This document shows, in pieces, positions 52,486 to 60,159 of a stretch of DNA of 60,159 nt. The stretch covers positions 1-60,159 of the forward strand of contig NZ_JANHJQ010000003.1 of assembly GCF_024609785.1 (NCBI RefSeq). The letters are read 5' to 3'. Below the pieces are notes generated by a model. It ran no database searches, was not told the origin of the DNA, and saw nothing but the letters and a program-made list of their open reading frames with translations. The position numbers were made by a program, and so were the translations under genes. This stretch comes from Pseudalkalibacillus decolorationis (GTDB lineage Bacteria; Bacillota; Bacilli; Bacillales; Fictibacillaceae). Position 1 is the stretch's first letter. Each line of letters begins with the position of its first letter.

Positions 52486-52501
52486 ACGTCTATTTAACGT
52501 C
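52486..52501. promoter_or_regulatory. Tandem ACGTC direct repeat in the divergent promoter region
   Basis: ACGTC occurs at 52486-52490 and 52497-52501, 11 bases apart (one helical turn), between the regulator and epimerase starts. A possible tandem binding site for the divergent regulator. Weak. Confidence 0.3.
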
Positions 52502-52543
52502 AACTATAACAAAAACCATTGTAAACTGAAAGGAAGTAATTTC

Positions 52544-53653
52544 ATGAAAATTACAGCGATTCACCTTTATGCCATTCACTTGCCTCTTCGTGTTCCATTC
52601 GTTGTGAGTTATCACTCCTATAATCATATGCCATCTGTTATTGTGAAACTCGAAACCGACGAGGGTATTGTCGGTTATGGGGAAGGTGTAGCAGACGAGC
52701 ATGTGACTGGTGAAACGTGGGAAAGCACGTATCACATTTTGAAAAATACATTAGCTCCTGTAATATTGGGTAGTAATCCAAAGAATATTGAGAACTTACA
52801 CGATATCATGAATGGAGCGATTTACGGTGCACCGACTGCAAAAGCCGCAATCGATATTGCCTGTTTCGATCTCATAGGGAAAAAGCTTGGACAACCAGCC
52901 TACCAATTGATCGGCGGGCGTTATCATGATAAGTTCCCAATTACCCATGTGCTAAGTATTAAAGAGCCTGAACATATAGCTGAAGAGGCAGCTTCCATGG
53001 TTGATAAAGGGTATGATTCGTTTAAAATGAAAGTCGGAACCGATGTGCAAAAAGATGTAGAAAGAATTCAGGCTGTACGTGAACGAGTAGGAAATGATGT
53101 CTCCATTCGTGTGGATGCCAACCAAGGTTGGAAAAACAGTGCAACGACATTAATTGCACTAAGATCATTGCGTGATCTGAACCTTGACTGGATTGAACAG
53201 CCTGTCCTGGCCGATGATATCGATGGAATGGTTTTCATTAAATCGAAGACAGATGTTCCACTTATGATTGACGAAGGACTTAAAGGATCTCGTGAAATGC
53301 GAGAAATTATCCAGAAACGTGCAGCAGATAAAGTGAATATTAAATTGATGAAATGCGGTGGCATCTACCCAGCAGCAAAATTAGCCCATCAGGCAGAAAT
53401 GGCCGGAATCGAGTGTCAAGTTGGCTCAATGGTCGAATCTTCTATCGCTTCCTCTGCTGGATTTCATGTCGCCTTTTCGAAAAAAATCATCACAAGTGTA
53501 GAACTAACAGGCCCATTGAAGTTTACAAAAGATGTTGGCAATCTTCACTATGATGTACCTTTTATACGACTGACTGAACAGCCTGGATTAGGTATAGATG
53601 TCAATGAAGATATACTACATGAATTGACTGTTTTTCAAGATGTTATTGACTGA
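52544..53653 (+). CDS. Enolase-superfamily dipeptide epimerase-like enzyme
   Basis: A 369-residue mandelate racemase/muconate lactonising enzyme-family protein, closest in feel to L-Ala-D/L-Glu epimerases (YkfB type). The KxK acid-base pair is in SFKMKVG (about 162-164). Metal ligands are Asp in RVDANQGW (about 191), Glu in WIEQPV (about 219) and Asp in LMIDEGL (about 244). The second base is Lys in NIKLMKCGG (about 268). It inverts one stereocentre of a peptidoglycan-derived dipeptide or similar acid. RBS AAAGGAAG precedes the ATG. The start of the GNAT gene lies 13 bases after its stop. Confidence 0.82.
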   Translation: MKITAIHLYAIHLPLRVPFVVSYHSYNHMPSVIVKLETDEGIVGYGEGVADEHVTGETWESTYHILKNTLAPVILGSNPKNIENLHDIMNGAIYGAPTAKAAIDIACFDLIGKKLGQPAYQLIGGRYHDKFPITHVLSIKEPEHIAEEAASMVDKGYDSFKMKVGTDVQKDVERIQAVRERVGNDVSIRVDANQGWKNSATTLIALRSLRDLNLDWIEQPVLADDIDGMVFIKSKTDVPLMIDEGLKGSREMREIIQKRAADKVNIKLMKCGGIYPAAKLAHQAEMAGIECQVGSMVESSIASSAGFHVAFSKKIITSVELTGPLKFTKDVGNLHYDVPFIRLTEQPGLGIDVNEDILHELTVFQDVID

Positions 53654-53666
53654 AGGAGGAAAATCT

Positions 53667-54368
53667 ATGAAACTTCTTTTTGAAGGAACGTTGAATAATA
53701 ACGAGCAATTCAAGGTTCTACCGTTATCCTTGGATAATTTAAACCAAATATTAGCCTTACAGGAAATTGTCATTGAATCATTGGAAAACAAAGACACGCT
53801 GCAACCCCTTACCAAAGAGGAATTTCAATATATTTTGGAAGGAAATGGCCTGATAATCGGAGCATTCGTGGAGGAACAGCTCATAGCTTTTCGTGCGCTC
53901 TTGGTACCTCCAATCGATGAAGAACATTTAGGTTGGGACTTAGGGTTAGCAGAAGAAGATTTAGCAAGTGTCATCTATCAGGAAATATCGAATGTTCATC
54001 CTGTGTACCGAGGGAATCGCCTGCAGCAAACATTAGCGATCCTCGTCATGCAAGAATTAGGACAGGATTACAAGGATTATTCCTATATTTGTTGCACAGT
54101 CGCGCCATTCAATATTCCAAGTTTAAAAGATAAATTCAACCAAGGAATGGAAATTACTGCGTTGAAGGAAAAATATGGCGGCCGAGTACGCTATGTCTTT
54201 GTAAAGGAAATAGCGGAAGAAAGGGATAGAGATTGGACAGAAGTCGCCACGGCTCGAATGGACAACATGGCCGCTCAGCAAGCTCTTCTTACTGAAGGTT
54301 GGCGAGGATTCCAAATGGAAAATCGCGATGGCGAGTATTGGGTTGATTTTGGTAAAAAAGCGAAGTGA
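53667..54368 (+). CDS. GNAT-family acetyltransferase-like protein
   Basis: A 233-residue protein from ATG 53667 (MKLLFEGTLNNNEQFKV) with AGGAGG 7 bases upstream. The GNAT fold is suggested by VLPLSLDNLNQILALQEIVIESL, GAFVEEQLIAFRALLVPP and the acetyl-CoA-loop region HPVYRGNRLQQTLAILVMQELGQ (split near 121-143), where RGNRLQ stands for the usual RGxGxG. The substrate is unknown. It is co-directional with and close to the epimerase gene, so it may modify a related amino acid or dipeptide. A terminator follows. Confidence 0.72.
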   Translation: MKLLFEGTLNNNEQFKVLPLSLDNLNQILALQEIVIESLENKDTLQPLTKEEFQYILEGNGLIIGAFVEEQLIAFRALLVPPIDEEHLGWDLGLAEEDLASVIYQEISNVHPVYRGNRLQQTLAILVMQELGQDYKDYSYICCTVAPFNIPSLKDKFNQGMEITALKEKYGGRVRYVFVKEIAEERDRDWTEVATARMDNMAAQQALLTEGWRGFQMENRDGEYWVDFGKKAK

Positions 54369-54392
54369 TGAAGGTAGTTAATATGAACATTC

Positions 54393-54428
54393 AAAAAGCC
54401 TAGTTTCCTAAGAGAAATTAGGCTTTTT
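54393..54428. terminator. Terminator after the GNAT gene
   Basis: AAAAAGCCTAGTTTC (54393-54407) pairs with GAAATTAGGCTTTTT (54413-54427), one wobble, T-rich on both sides when read on either strand. Confidence 0.8.
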
Positions 54429-54534
54429 TGTGTTCAAACAAACGTTTGATCCAAAAATTAAGCTTCGAATCAACTTTCAAGCAGTTCTTGTGGTGGATGG
54501 GATTTAATTGACGACAGGCATTTTTTATATTCTT

Positions 54535-54645
54535 AAGAAGATAACCTGAGTCTAATGCGACAGCTTCTACTTCAAAACCAAACCTTGTGATTTGACGATC
54601 TAAACGTGATAGATAAGGAACGGAGTCATGAACATCCGGAAAAAC
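54535..54645 (-). pseudogene. Internal fragment of an IS1182-type transposase
   Basis: On the minus strand the frame reads VHDSVPYLSRLDRQITRFG, then FEVEAVALDSGYL, a characteristic block around a catalytic Asp of IS1182-family DDE transposases (NVHDS..f..lldr...rfg..veavalDaGY). The flanking reading on both sides does not continue the family, so only about 36 codons survive. Confidence 0.65.
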
Positions 54646-54665
54646 ATTGCGAAAATTGTCGATTA

Positions 54666-54712
54666 AATATTCTGAATAATTTGTTGACTTAATTTTATAA
54701 GCATGATACTTT
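54666..54712 (+). promoter_or_regulatory. Candidate frl promoter with CodY-like box
   Basis: AATATTCTGAATAAT (54666-54680) differs at three positions from the CodY consensus AATTTTCWGAAAATT. It is followed by TTGACT (54684-54689) and the weak -10 candidate GATACT (54705-54710). CodY control of frl is known in Bacillus subtilis. The site here is an inference from sequence. Confidence 0.4.
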
Positions 54713-54821
54713 ATATTTATTAATATAACAATATATAACGTATTATAATGTTGTGTATTGTTCGTGAGGAGGGTGGGTTTTAGACTTATCACTAAAATAA
54801 CTTGAGGAGGCCATATTATTA

Positions 54822-55811
54822 ATGGGTACTGAACTGGTAGTAGATGTAAAAAATCAAATCAAACATGCACTAGAAGAAGTTAGGGAAAAAAAAATTGAGA
54901 ACATTTTTTTCGTAGCTTGTGGAGGTTCTTCCGCTTTAATGTATCCGAGCAAGTATGTAATTGATCGGGAAGCTAAAAAGATTGATGCTCATCTTTATAG
55001 TTCTAATGAATTTATTCATCGTAATCATTCCAAACTTGGTGACAAATCTCTTGTCATTTTATGTTCCCACTCTGGAAATACTCCTGAAACAGTGGAATCT
55101 GCAAAGTTTGCTAGATCAAAGGGTGCTTTAACGGTTTCCTTAACGAACGAAACTGGTTCTCCTTTAGCCCAGGCTTCAGAAGTTGTCCTTAAATATGAGT
55201 GGGGCGAAGAGGCAGATGCTTTTACTACTAACTATTCTGTACTCTACCAATTAGTTTTTGGAGTACTTAAAACGGTAGAAAATAATGAGAAATTTGACTT
55301 GATTGAAGAGAGCTTAGAGAACTTACAACCTGTTTATGAAAAAGCTGCTTCACAATCAAATGAAGGTGCTGTAGAATTTGGTCAATACTTTAAAGACGAA
55401 AAGATCATTTATACGATGGCTAGTGGAGCAAACTATGGTATAGCATACTCTTATGCGATTTGTATTCTAATGGAAATGCAATGGGTCCATTCTCATGCGA
55501 TTCATGCTGGAGAGTATTTTCATGGCCCATTTGAAATCATCGATGAAGAAACACCATTTATTATTCTACTTGGATTGGACGAAACAAGACATTTAGAAGA
55601 ACGAGCTTTAAAGTTCTCTAAGAAATATGGCAAAAAACTAGTAGTATTAGATGCGAAAGATTTTGACTTTTCAGGAATTAGAGAAGAGGTAAAAGGCTAT
55701 ATTGCTCCATTAGTGCTAAATTTTGTTTTAAGAAAGTATGCTGACAATTTAGCAGAGCAGCGTAACCATCCATTATCTACTAGAAGATATATGTGGAAAG
55801 TAGAGTATTAA
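54822..55811 (+). CDS. frlB: Fructosamine-6-phosphate deglycase (SIS domain)
   Basis: A 329-residue sugar isomerase-fold protein with two SIS domains. It cleaves 6-phosphofructosyl-amino acids into glucose 6-phosphate and the free amino acid. The FrlB-like text is extensive: FFVACGGSSALMYPSKYV (about 29-46), VILCSHSGNTPETV (about 77-90), IIYTMASGANYGIAYSY, HSHAIHAGEYFHGPFEIIDE (about 226-245) and the C-terminal RNHPLSTRRYMWKVEY. RBS GAGGAGG lies 11 bases upstream. It is first in the frlBONMD order known from Bacillus subtilis. No frlR gene is in the window. Confidence 0.93.
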   Translation: MGTELVVDVKNQIKHALEEVREKKIENIFFVACGGSSALMYPSKYVIDREAKKIDAHLYSSNEFIHRNHSKLGDKSLVILCSHSGNTPETVESAKFARSKGALTVSLTNETGSPLAQASEVVLKYEWGEEADAFTTNYSVLYQLVFGVLKTVENNEKFDLIEESLENLQPVYEKAASQSNEGAVEFGQYFKDEKIIYTMASGANYGIAYSYAICILMEMQWVHSHAIHAGEYFHGPFEIIDEETPFIILLGLDETRHLEERALKFSKKYGKKLVVLDAKDFDFSGIREEVKGYIAPLVLNFVLRKYADNLAEQRNHPLSTRRYMWKVEY

Positions 55812-55821
55812 AATAAAAAAG

Positions 55822-55854
55822 GTGGAAAAGCGACGTCATCGCTCGCTTTTCCAC
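55822..55854 (+). other. Perfect 12-bp hairpin between frlB and frlO
   Basis: GTGGAAAAGCGA (55822-55833) pairs with TCGCTTTTCCAC (55843-55854). T-rich sequence follows within 10 bases but not directly. It is a probable partial terminator or mRNA-stabilising fold that sets the frlB:frlO ratio. Confidence 0.6.
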
Positions 55855-55905
55855 TATCCTTATTTTTATAGTTTGATAGCTTTTATTTCTGAAGGGGGAA
55901 GGTTT

Positions 55906-57192
55906 ATGAAAAAGTTATTCATTCTAAGTATCGTGTCCATTTTATTTCTTTCAATTATGGCAGGGTGTACCTCTACTGATACATCTTCTGATAGTAATAG
56001 TGATACCGTTGAACTTCGATTTTTTCACCGCTGGCCTACCGAGCCTAAAAAGCAGTACTTTGAAAACGCTGTCAAAGAATTCGAGGAATTACATCCCAAT
56101 ATTAAAATTAAAACTGAAGCTGTGTTAAACGACTCGTATAAAGAGAAGATTAGAATCGTGTTAGGTTCTAATAATCCACCAGATATTTACTTCTCTTGGA
56201 GTGGCGAGTTTGCATTGAACTTTGCTCGTGCTGGACAAGCATTAGATTTAACAGAATACGTTAATGAGGATAAAGAATGGTCGAGCCAAATAATCGAGTC
56301 TCAATATAAACCCTTTACGCTTGACGGGAAGATTTATGGTATTCCTTGGTCTACTGATGGAAAAGCCTTCTTTTATAATAAACAGATTTTTAATGATTTA
56401 AATTTGGAAGTTCCAACAACTTGGAGTGAACTGATCGCGGTATCAGAAAAGATAAAAGAAGCTGGAATTATTCCTATCTCTTTCGGTAGTAAAGCACCAT
56501 GGACCATTTCCCATTATATTGGTTCTTTAAATGAACTGATTGTTCCAGAAGAGGTAATTGCTAAAGACTATAATCTTAACAATCCAGATGGTGAATTTTC
56601 TCATCCAGGCTATGTTACGGCATTGGAAAAATTCATCGAGCTTCAACCTTATTTTAATAAAGGCGTAAATTCTGTTGATCACCAATTTGCTCGGGAATTA
56701 TTTAATGGTGGAAAAGCCGCTATTGGATACTTCCAATTAGCCGAAATCGGATTGATTGAGCCAAGTCTTAAAGAAAATCTAGGTGTATTTAATACTCCTA
56801 GTATTGAGGGTGGGGAAGGTAATCCTAATTCCATTACAGCAGCTCCTGAAGGGATCATGATTTCTTCAAAAACAAAACATCCTAAAGAAGCAATGGCATT
56901 CATCAAGTTTTTAACTTCTAAAGAAAAGGGAACCGAGCAGCTTACAGAAGTAAGTGAGTATAGCGCAGTAAAAGGAACAACTACTTCTGAAAATGCTTCA
57001 GCACTTCAACAAGAAGCGATTGATTTAATTATTAATGCAGATAAAACGTATCTATGGTTTGATACAGCTGTTGATATAACGATTGTAGATGCTTACTTGA
57101 CTGGTACACAGCTGATGTTAGACGGAAAGAAAACTGCAGAAGAGGTCATGGCTGATGTGCAAGAAGCAGCAAAAAAATTAAAAGAAAAATAA
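55906..57192 (+). CDS. frlO: Fructosamine ABC transporter substrate-binding lipoprotein
   Basis: A 428-residue extracellular solute-binding protein. The start is ATG 55906 (MKKLFILSIVSILFLSIMAGC), giving a short signal peptide and a lipobox Cys at residue 21, behind GAAGGGGGAAGG. The mature part begins VELRFFHRWPTEPKK and has the family 1 binding-protein layout. It delivers fructosyl-amino acids to FrlN/FrlM. Powering is expected from a shared MsmX-type ATPase, as none is encoded here. It is flanked by hairpins on both sides. Confidence 0.9.
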   Translation: MKKLFILSIVSILFLSIMAGCTSTDTSSDSNSDTVELRFFHRWPTEPKKQYFENAVKEFEELHPNIKIKTEAVLNDSYKEKIRIVLGSNNPPDIYFSWSGEFALNFARAGQALDLTEYVNEDKEWSSQIIESQYKPFTLDGKIYGIPWSTDGKAFFYNKQIFNDLNLEVPTTWSELIAVSEKIKEAGIIPISFGSKAPWTISHYIGSLNELIVPEEVIAKDYNLNNPDGEFSHPGYVTALEKFIELQPYFNKGVNSVDHQFARELFNGGKAAIGYFQLAEIGLIEPSLKENLGVFNTPSIEGGEGNPNSITAAPEGIMISSKTKHPKEAMAFIKFLTSKEKGTEQLTEVSEYSAVKGTTTSENASALQQEAIDLIINADKTYLWFDTAVDITIVDAYLTGTQLMLDGKKTAEEVMADVQEAAKKLKEK

Positions 57193-57202
57193 AGATTATT
57201 AA

Positions 57203-57236
57203 AAAAAAGGTGGTTTGAATGTCGACCACCTTTTTT
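57203..57236 (+). terminator. Terminator-like hairpin between frlO and frlN
   Basis: AAAAAAGGTGGT (57203-57214) pairs with ACCACCTTTTTT (57225-57236), ending in a run of Ts. It is probably a leaky terminator that raises binding protein over permeases, common in importer operons. Confidence 0.7.
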
Positions 57237-57257
57237 AAAAAGAAGGGGTGATAAACA

Positions 57258-58136
57258 TTGTCTATTAGAAAAATCGTGCCCTATTTATATATTGCACCTT
57301 GTATATTAATCATGGGACTTTTTGTGTATTATCCCATTGTAGAAAATTTTAGATTTAGTTTCTATGAATTCTCAGCCTTTTCTCCAGATAAAGTATTCGT
57401 TGGATTTGAAAATTTCCTTAATCTATTTCAAGATGAGGTTTTTTATATAGCTCTAAAAAATAATATTTGGTATGCGGTCATATCAATTATCTTTCAAGTA
57501 TTTGGAGGGCTGATTTTAGCAGCTATACTCGAAGATCCAGTTACTAGATTTGTTAGTGGTTTTTTTAGAACCATATTTTTCCTACCTGTAGTTATATCTA
57601 TAACTGTCATTGCTTTATTATTTAGCTTTGTCTATAACCCTAACATTGGGATTTTAAACAACTTTTTAAGTTTATTAGGCCTAGAAGAATGGGCAAGAGC
57701 TTGGTTAGGAGAATCCGAAACAGCTATCTTTGCGGTCATTGCTGTTTCCCAGTGGCAAAGTATTGGTTACATCATGATGCTATTTATCGTATCTATACAG
57801 GCAATACCTAGAGAACTATATGAAGCAGCAGAAATAGATGGTGCCGGTAAGGTTCGAAAGTTTATTTACGTAACGGTTCCACAAGTGAGAGAGATGTTTT
57901 TTGTTGCCACCTTACTCACCCTAACAGGAGCTTTCACTGTATTTAATGAACCATACATCTTAACAGGTGGAGGTCCTGGAAATGCCAGTGAAGTACTTGG
58001 AACACTTCTGTATAATTCAGCTTTTTTTAAAGATCAGATGGGCTATGCATCTGCCATCGCAACTATCATTTTAATTCTTACGTTATTAGTTTCATTAGTC
58101 CAAATGAAATTATTTAGAACAGGAAAGGATGGTTAA
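57258..58136 (+). CDS. frlN: Fructosamine ABC transporter permease (MalF type)
   Basis: A 292-residue permease with six helices. The EAA loop is LYEAAEIDGAGKVRKFIYVT (about 191-210). It uses a TTG start (57258) with AAGGGGTG 9 bases upstream. It pairs with FrlM in the membrane to import fructosyl-amino acids captured by FrlO. The position and order in the operon match Bacillus subtilis. Confidence 0.88.
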   Translation: MSIRKIVPYLYIAPCILIMGLFVYYPIVENFRFSFYEFSAFSPDKVFVGFENFLNLFQDEVFYIALKNNIWYAVISIIFQVFGGLILAAILEDPVTRFVSGFFRTIFFLPVVISITVIALLFSFVYNPNIGILNNFLSLLGLEEWARAWLGESETAIFAVIAVSQWQSIGYIMMLFIVSIQAIPRELYEAAEIDGAGKVRKFIYVTVPQVREMFFVATLLTLTGAFTVFNEPYILTGGGPGNASEVLGTLLYNSAFFKDQMGYASAIATIILILTLLVSLVQMKLFRTGKDG

Positions 58137-58137
58137 T

Positions 58138-59022
58138 ATGGAAACGGACAAAGCAACGGTCAAGTATGAATATAATCCTGGTACGAGAAAGCTATTCAAG
58201 CAAAAGGCCATCCTTGGATCTGTTCCTTTATACACCATATTACTCTTTTATTTCATCATTATTGCTTATCCTTTGTTTTGGATGATCATCAATTCATTTA
58301 AAACAACAGAAGAGATTTTCTCTAATAGCTGGGCTTTACCACAAAGTTGGCTGGTGTCCAATTATGTACATGCTTGGAATACAGGTATATCGGGTTATTT
58401 CTTTAACAGTGCACTAGTAACGGTGAGCACTTGTTTAGGAACTGTTTTCCTTAGCGCACTTGGTGCATATGGATTAACGAGATTTAATTTTAAAGGTAAA
58501 AATCTTTTACTAATCTTTTGTATGGGCGGAATGATGCTATCTCCTCAAGTAAGTTTAGTACCTTTGTACAAACTTATACAAGTCTTAGGAATACATGATA
58601 CTTATTTAGCGTTAATTCTTCCATACATTGCTTATCGTATACCAATAACAATCTTACTAATCCGTGCTGCTTTTCTTGAAGTACCAAAAGAATTGGAAGA
58701 ATCGGCTTTTCTGGATGGTTGCAATACTTGGTCCGTATTTACGAAAATATTCATTCCACTTAACTTACCTATTCTGTTAACAGGTGTTGTTTTAACGGCA
58801 TACTTTACTTGGAATGAATTTATGTTCGCGTTAATATTTATTGATTCAGAAGCGTTAAAAACCATTCCAGCAGGTTTAATGCAATTTAGGGACGCCCTAC
58901 AAACAAACTGGGGGGTTTTGTTAGCAGGTTTAATGATTTCGGCAACCCCGATTATCATATTGTTTTTATTCATGCAAAAATATTTCATCCGTGGACTTGC
59001 TTCAGGAAGTGTAAAAGGATAA
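58138..59022 (+). CDS. frlM: Fructosamine ABC transporter permease (MalG type)
   Basis: A 294-residue permease. The ATG at 58138 (METDKATVKYEYN) is favoured by spacing from AGGAAAGG. An in-frame ATG lies at 58129, inside the end of frlN. Six helices and an EAA loop (LEESAFLDGCNTWSVFTKIF, about 186-205) are present, and the C-terminus YFIRGLASGSVKG is typical of MalG partners. It forms the importer pore with FrlN. Confidence 0.88.
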   Translation: METDKATVKYEYNPGTRKLFKQKAILGSVPLYTILLFYFIIIAYPLFWMIINSFKTTEEIFSNSWALPQSWLVSNYVHAWNTGISGYFFNSALVTVSTCLGTVFLSALGAYGLTRFNFKGKNLLLIFCMGGMMLSPQVSLVPLYKLIQVLGIHDTYLALILPYIAYRIPITILLIRAAFLEVPKELEESAFLDGCNTWSVFTKIFIPLNLPILLTGVVLTAYFTWNEFMFALIFIDSEALKTIPAGLMQFRDALQTNWGVLLAGLMISATPIIILFLFMQKYFIRGLASGSVKG

Positions 59023-59040
59023 CAAAGGGGTTGAACTTGA

Positions 59041-59862
59041 ATGAAATTAATAGCAATTGGCGATAACGTTGTAGATATATATATTGAACGAAACGAAATG
59101 TTCCCTGGAGGAAATGCATTGAATGTAGCTGTTTTATCTAGACAATATGGAGCTACAGAAACTGCATTTATAGGAATTGTTGGAGATGACATTGAAGGAG
59201 ATCATATTGTAGAATCGTTGAAAAATAATCAGGTGGATGTAAGTAAACTACGTAAAGCGTATGGCGAAAGTGGAAAAGCTTATGTAGACCTTGATGAAGA
59301 AGGGGACCGAATTTTTGTTAACTCCAATAAAGGAGGAGTTCAGTCCAAAATGAAGCTGAGATTGACCCAGGAGGATTATAATTATATTAAAAAGTATGAT
59401 GTATTACACACGAGTATATATAGTAGTCTTGAAGAACAGTTGCCGCACTTGCAGAAACTTTTACCAATTTCTTATGATTTCTCTACTCACTTTACAGATA
59501 ATACGTTGAAAAAGGTGTGTCCATACCTCACCTTTGCATTTGTTTCAGGCAGCGATTTATCTGCTCAAGAAATTGAAGATTTAATTCTGACCATTCATAA
59601 ATTGGGTACTCCAAACGTCCTCGTGACAAGGGGATCTAAAGGAGTGATCATGTCTGATCAAATGAAAAGATATCAGCAAGGGATTAAAGAAGTCGATGTA
59701 ATTGATACATTGGGGGCAGGAGATTCATTTATTGCCGGATTTCTTACCAATTATTTAATTAATTGTACTATTGAACAGTCTTTACAAACGGCTGCATTGA
59801 AAGCAGCACAAACGTGTGAAGTGATCGGTGCATTTGGAAATGGAAAACAATTAATTGTGTAA
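59041..59862 (+). CDS. frlD: Fructosamine kinase (PfkB family)
   Basis: A 273-residue ribokinase/PfkB-family kinase that phosphorylates imported fructosyl-amino acids at O6 before FrlB cleavage. The N-terminal motif FPGGNALNVAVLSRQYG (about 21-37) and the C-terminal signature DTLGAGDSFIAGF (about 221-233), with the catalytic Asp in GAGD, are intact. VTRGSKGV precedes it. RBS AAAGGGG lies 10 bases upstream of the ATG. It closes the frl operon and is followed by a terminator. Confidence 0.92.
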   Translation: MKLIAIGDNVVDIYIERNEMFPGGNALNVAVLSRQYGATETAFIGIVGDDIEGDHIVESLKNNQVDVSKLRKAYGESGKAYVDLDEEGDRIFVNSNKGGVQSKMKLRLTQEDYNYIKKYDVLHTSIYSSLEEQLPHLQKLLPISYDFSTHFTDNTLKKVCPYLTFAFVSGSDLSAQEIEDLILTIHKLGTPNVLVTRGSKGVIMSDQMKRYQQGIKEVDVIDTLGAGDSFIAGFLTNYLINCTIEQSLQTAALKAAQTCEVIGAFGNGKQLIV

Positions 59863-59912
59863 AAAGAATGGAACTAGCCATAACTATCGTGGCTGAGTTC
59901 CATTCCTTTTTT
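59861..59912 (+). terminator. Terminator of the frl operon
   Basis: AAGAATGGAACT..AGCCA pairs with TGGCT..AGTTCCATTCCTT around a short loop, followed by TTTTT. Confidence 0.85.
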
Positions 59913-59918
59913 AAGAGG

Positions 59919-60143
59919 TAAGAAAGTATAAAATTTTGATGCAAAGAGGCAATGTCTAGCTCCAGCGCCCAGCCACTCGGATCACTTCAGTCCCCTTCCG
60001 GCGGCAACACACTGATTTACATCATGTGTATTCCCACACAGGACCAAACAGAGTTTGGTTCGAGCCTCCTCAGTGGCCTTCCAGTGACCTTCCTGGCTAC
60101 CCAGGGCGCTTCCGCTTTTCTTACACGTTAAGAAAGTATAAAA
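59919..60143. repeat. GC-rich Bacillaceae-type intergenic repeat with flanking direct repeats
   Basis: TAAGAAAGTATAAAA occurs at 59919-59933 and again at 60129-60143. Between them lies a noncoding, comparatively GC-rich segment that begins near GTCTAGCTCCAGCGCCC and ends near AGGGCGCTTCCGCTTTTC, so its ends carry inverted GCGCC/GGCGC. From memory, segments with these ends recur between genes in several Bacillaceae genomes. No coding frame or transposase is present. It may be a MITE-like or structured-RNA repeat. Confidence 0.55.
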
Positions 60144-60159
60144 ATACTTTCTATAGTAT

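Noticed and set aside
54728-54754. Possible FrlR operator palindrome in the frl leader
   Set aside because: Only the outer seven bases (ACAAxAT/ATxTTGT) are symmetrical; the middle does not pair, and no FrlR gene is nearby to support it.
54418-54792. Minus-strand 124-codon frame treated as a gene
   Set aside because: Only about 36 codons match a transposase; the start lies in promoter-like DNA and the end in a terminator, so it was recorded as a pseudogene fragment instead.
1-60159. CRISPR arrays, tRNA and rRNA genes
   Set aside because: No regularly spaced direct repeats, tRNA cloverleaf-like segments or rRNA-like conserved blocks were noticed in reading both strands; a dedicated scan would be needed to exclude a tRNA completely.

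Overview
The window looks like the chromosome of a low-GC, spore-former-type Bacillaceae (Bacillus and relatives). The support is AT-rich DNA, strong AGGAGG-type ribosome binding sites, frequent TTG/GTG starts, a complete Bacillus-type fructosamine (frl) operon, a GlxK-type glycerate kinase, NhaC, LacI regulators with CG-centred palindromic operators, and IS3/IS1182-type insertion-sequence debris. No rRNA, tRNA, CRISPR array or complete mobile element was seen. Genus cannot be fixed from the sequence alone.

Layout. 1-290 is the end of an IS3-type element. 572-1591 is a PIN-like protein of unknown role. 1688-10324 is a sigma-54-controlled catabolic unit: an activator with a PrpR-type sensor, a good -24/-12 promoter, then a BamA-like crotonase with a C-terminal zinc ribbon, an AtoE-type transporter, a PaaK-like CoA ligase, a zinc-type alcohol dehydrogenase, a 3-hydroxyacyl-CoA dehydrogenase and an enoyl-CoA hydratase. 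The enzyme set resembles the lower (post-reductase) part of the anaerobic benzoyl-CoA route and may open an alicyclic ring. 10488-12995 holds a ParB-like protein, a remnant of an alpha-mannosidase gene and glycerate kinase (probably what is left of a mannosylglycerate pathway). 13303-17638 holds an intergenic repeat, a SEC-C protein and a large beta-CASP metallo-hydrolase.

18390-24880 is a LacI-controlled sugar or glycoside unit (isomerase/epimerase, two Gfo/Idh/MocA oxidoreductases, a GPH symporter and a VOC protein) with the operator TGTAATCGATTACA. 25063-25471 is a junction of two broken genes. 25548-42941 is the largest unit: an amidase, a sugar-type ABC importer, two paralogous LacI regulators, a tandem NTF2-like protein, a histidinol-dehydrogenase paralogue, an APC permease, an SDR, an iron alcohol dehydrogenase, an aldehyde dehydrogenase, a cupin, an alpha/beta hydrolase and an HpcH/HpaI aldolase. 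At least six copies of an operator TTGAATGCGCATTCAA lie in its intergenic regions, so it reads as one regulon for an unidentified substrate. It is the best candidate here for an undescribed catabolic system.

42961-54645 is a patchwork: a broken ugd fragment, VanZ-like protein, unknown membrane protein, frameshifted DnaA-N-terminal-like gene, amino-acid permease, nitrilase-family amidohydrolase, a small protein, broken DUF3231 and membrane genes, NhaC antiporter, a winged-helix regulator divergent from a dipeptide-epimerase-like enzyme, a GNAT protein and an IS1182 remnant. 54822-59862 is frlBONMD, with hairpins between frlB/frlO and frlO/frlN. The right edge (59919-60143) is a GC-rich Bacillaceae-type intergenic repeat.

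All assignments are by reading motifs and gene order. No database search was run, so substrates are inference.
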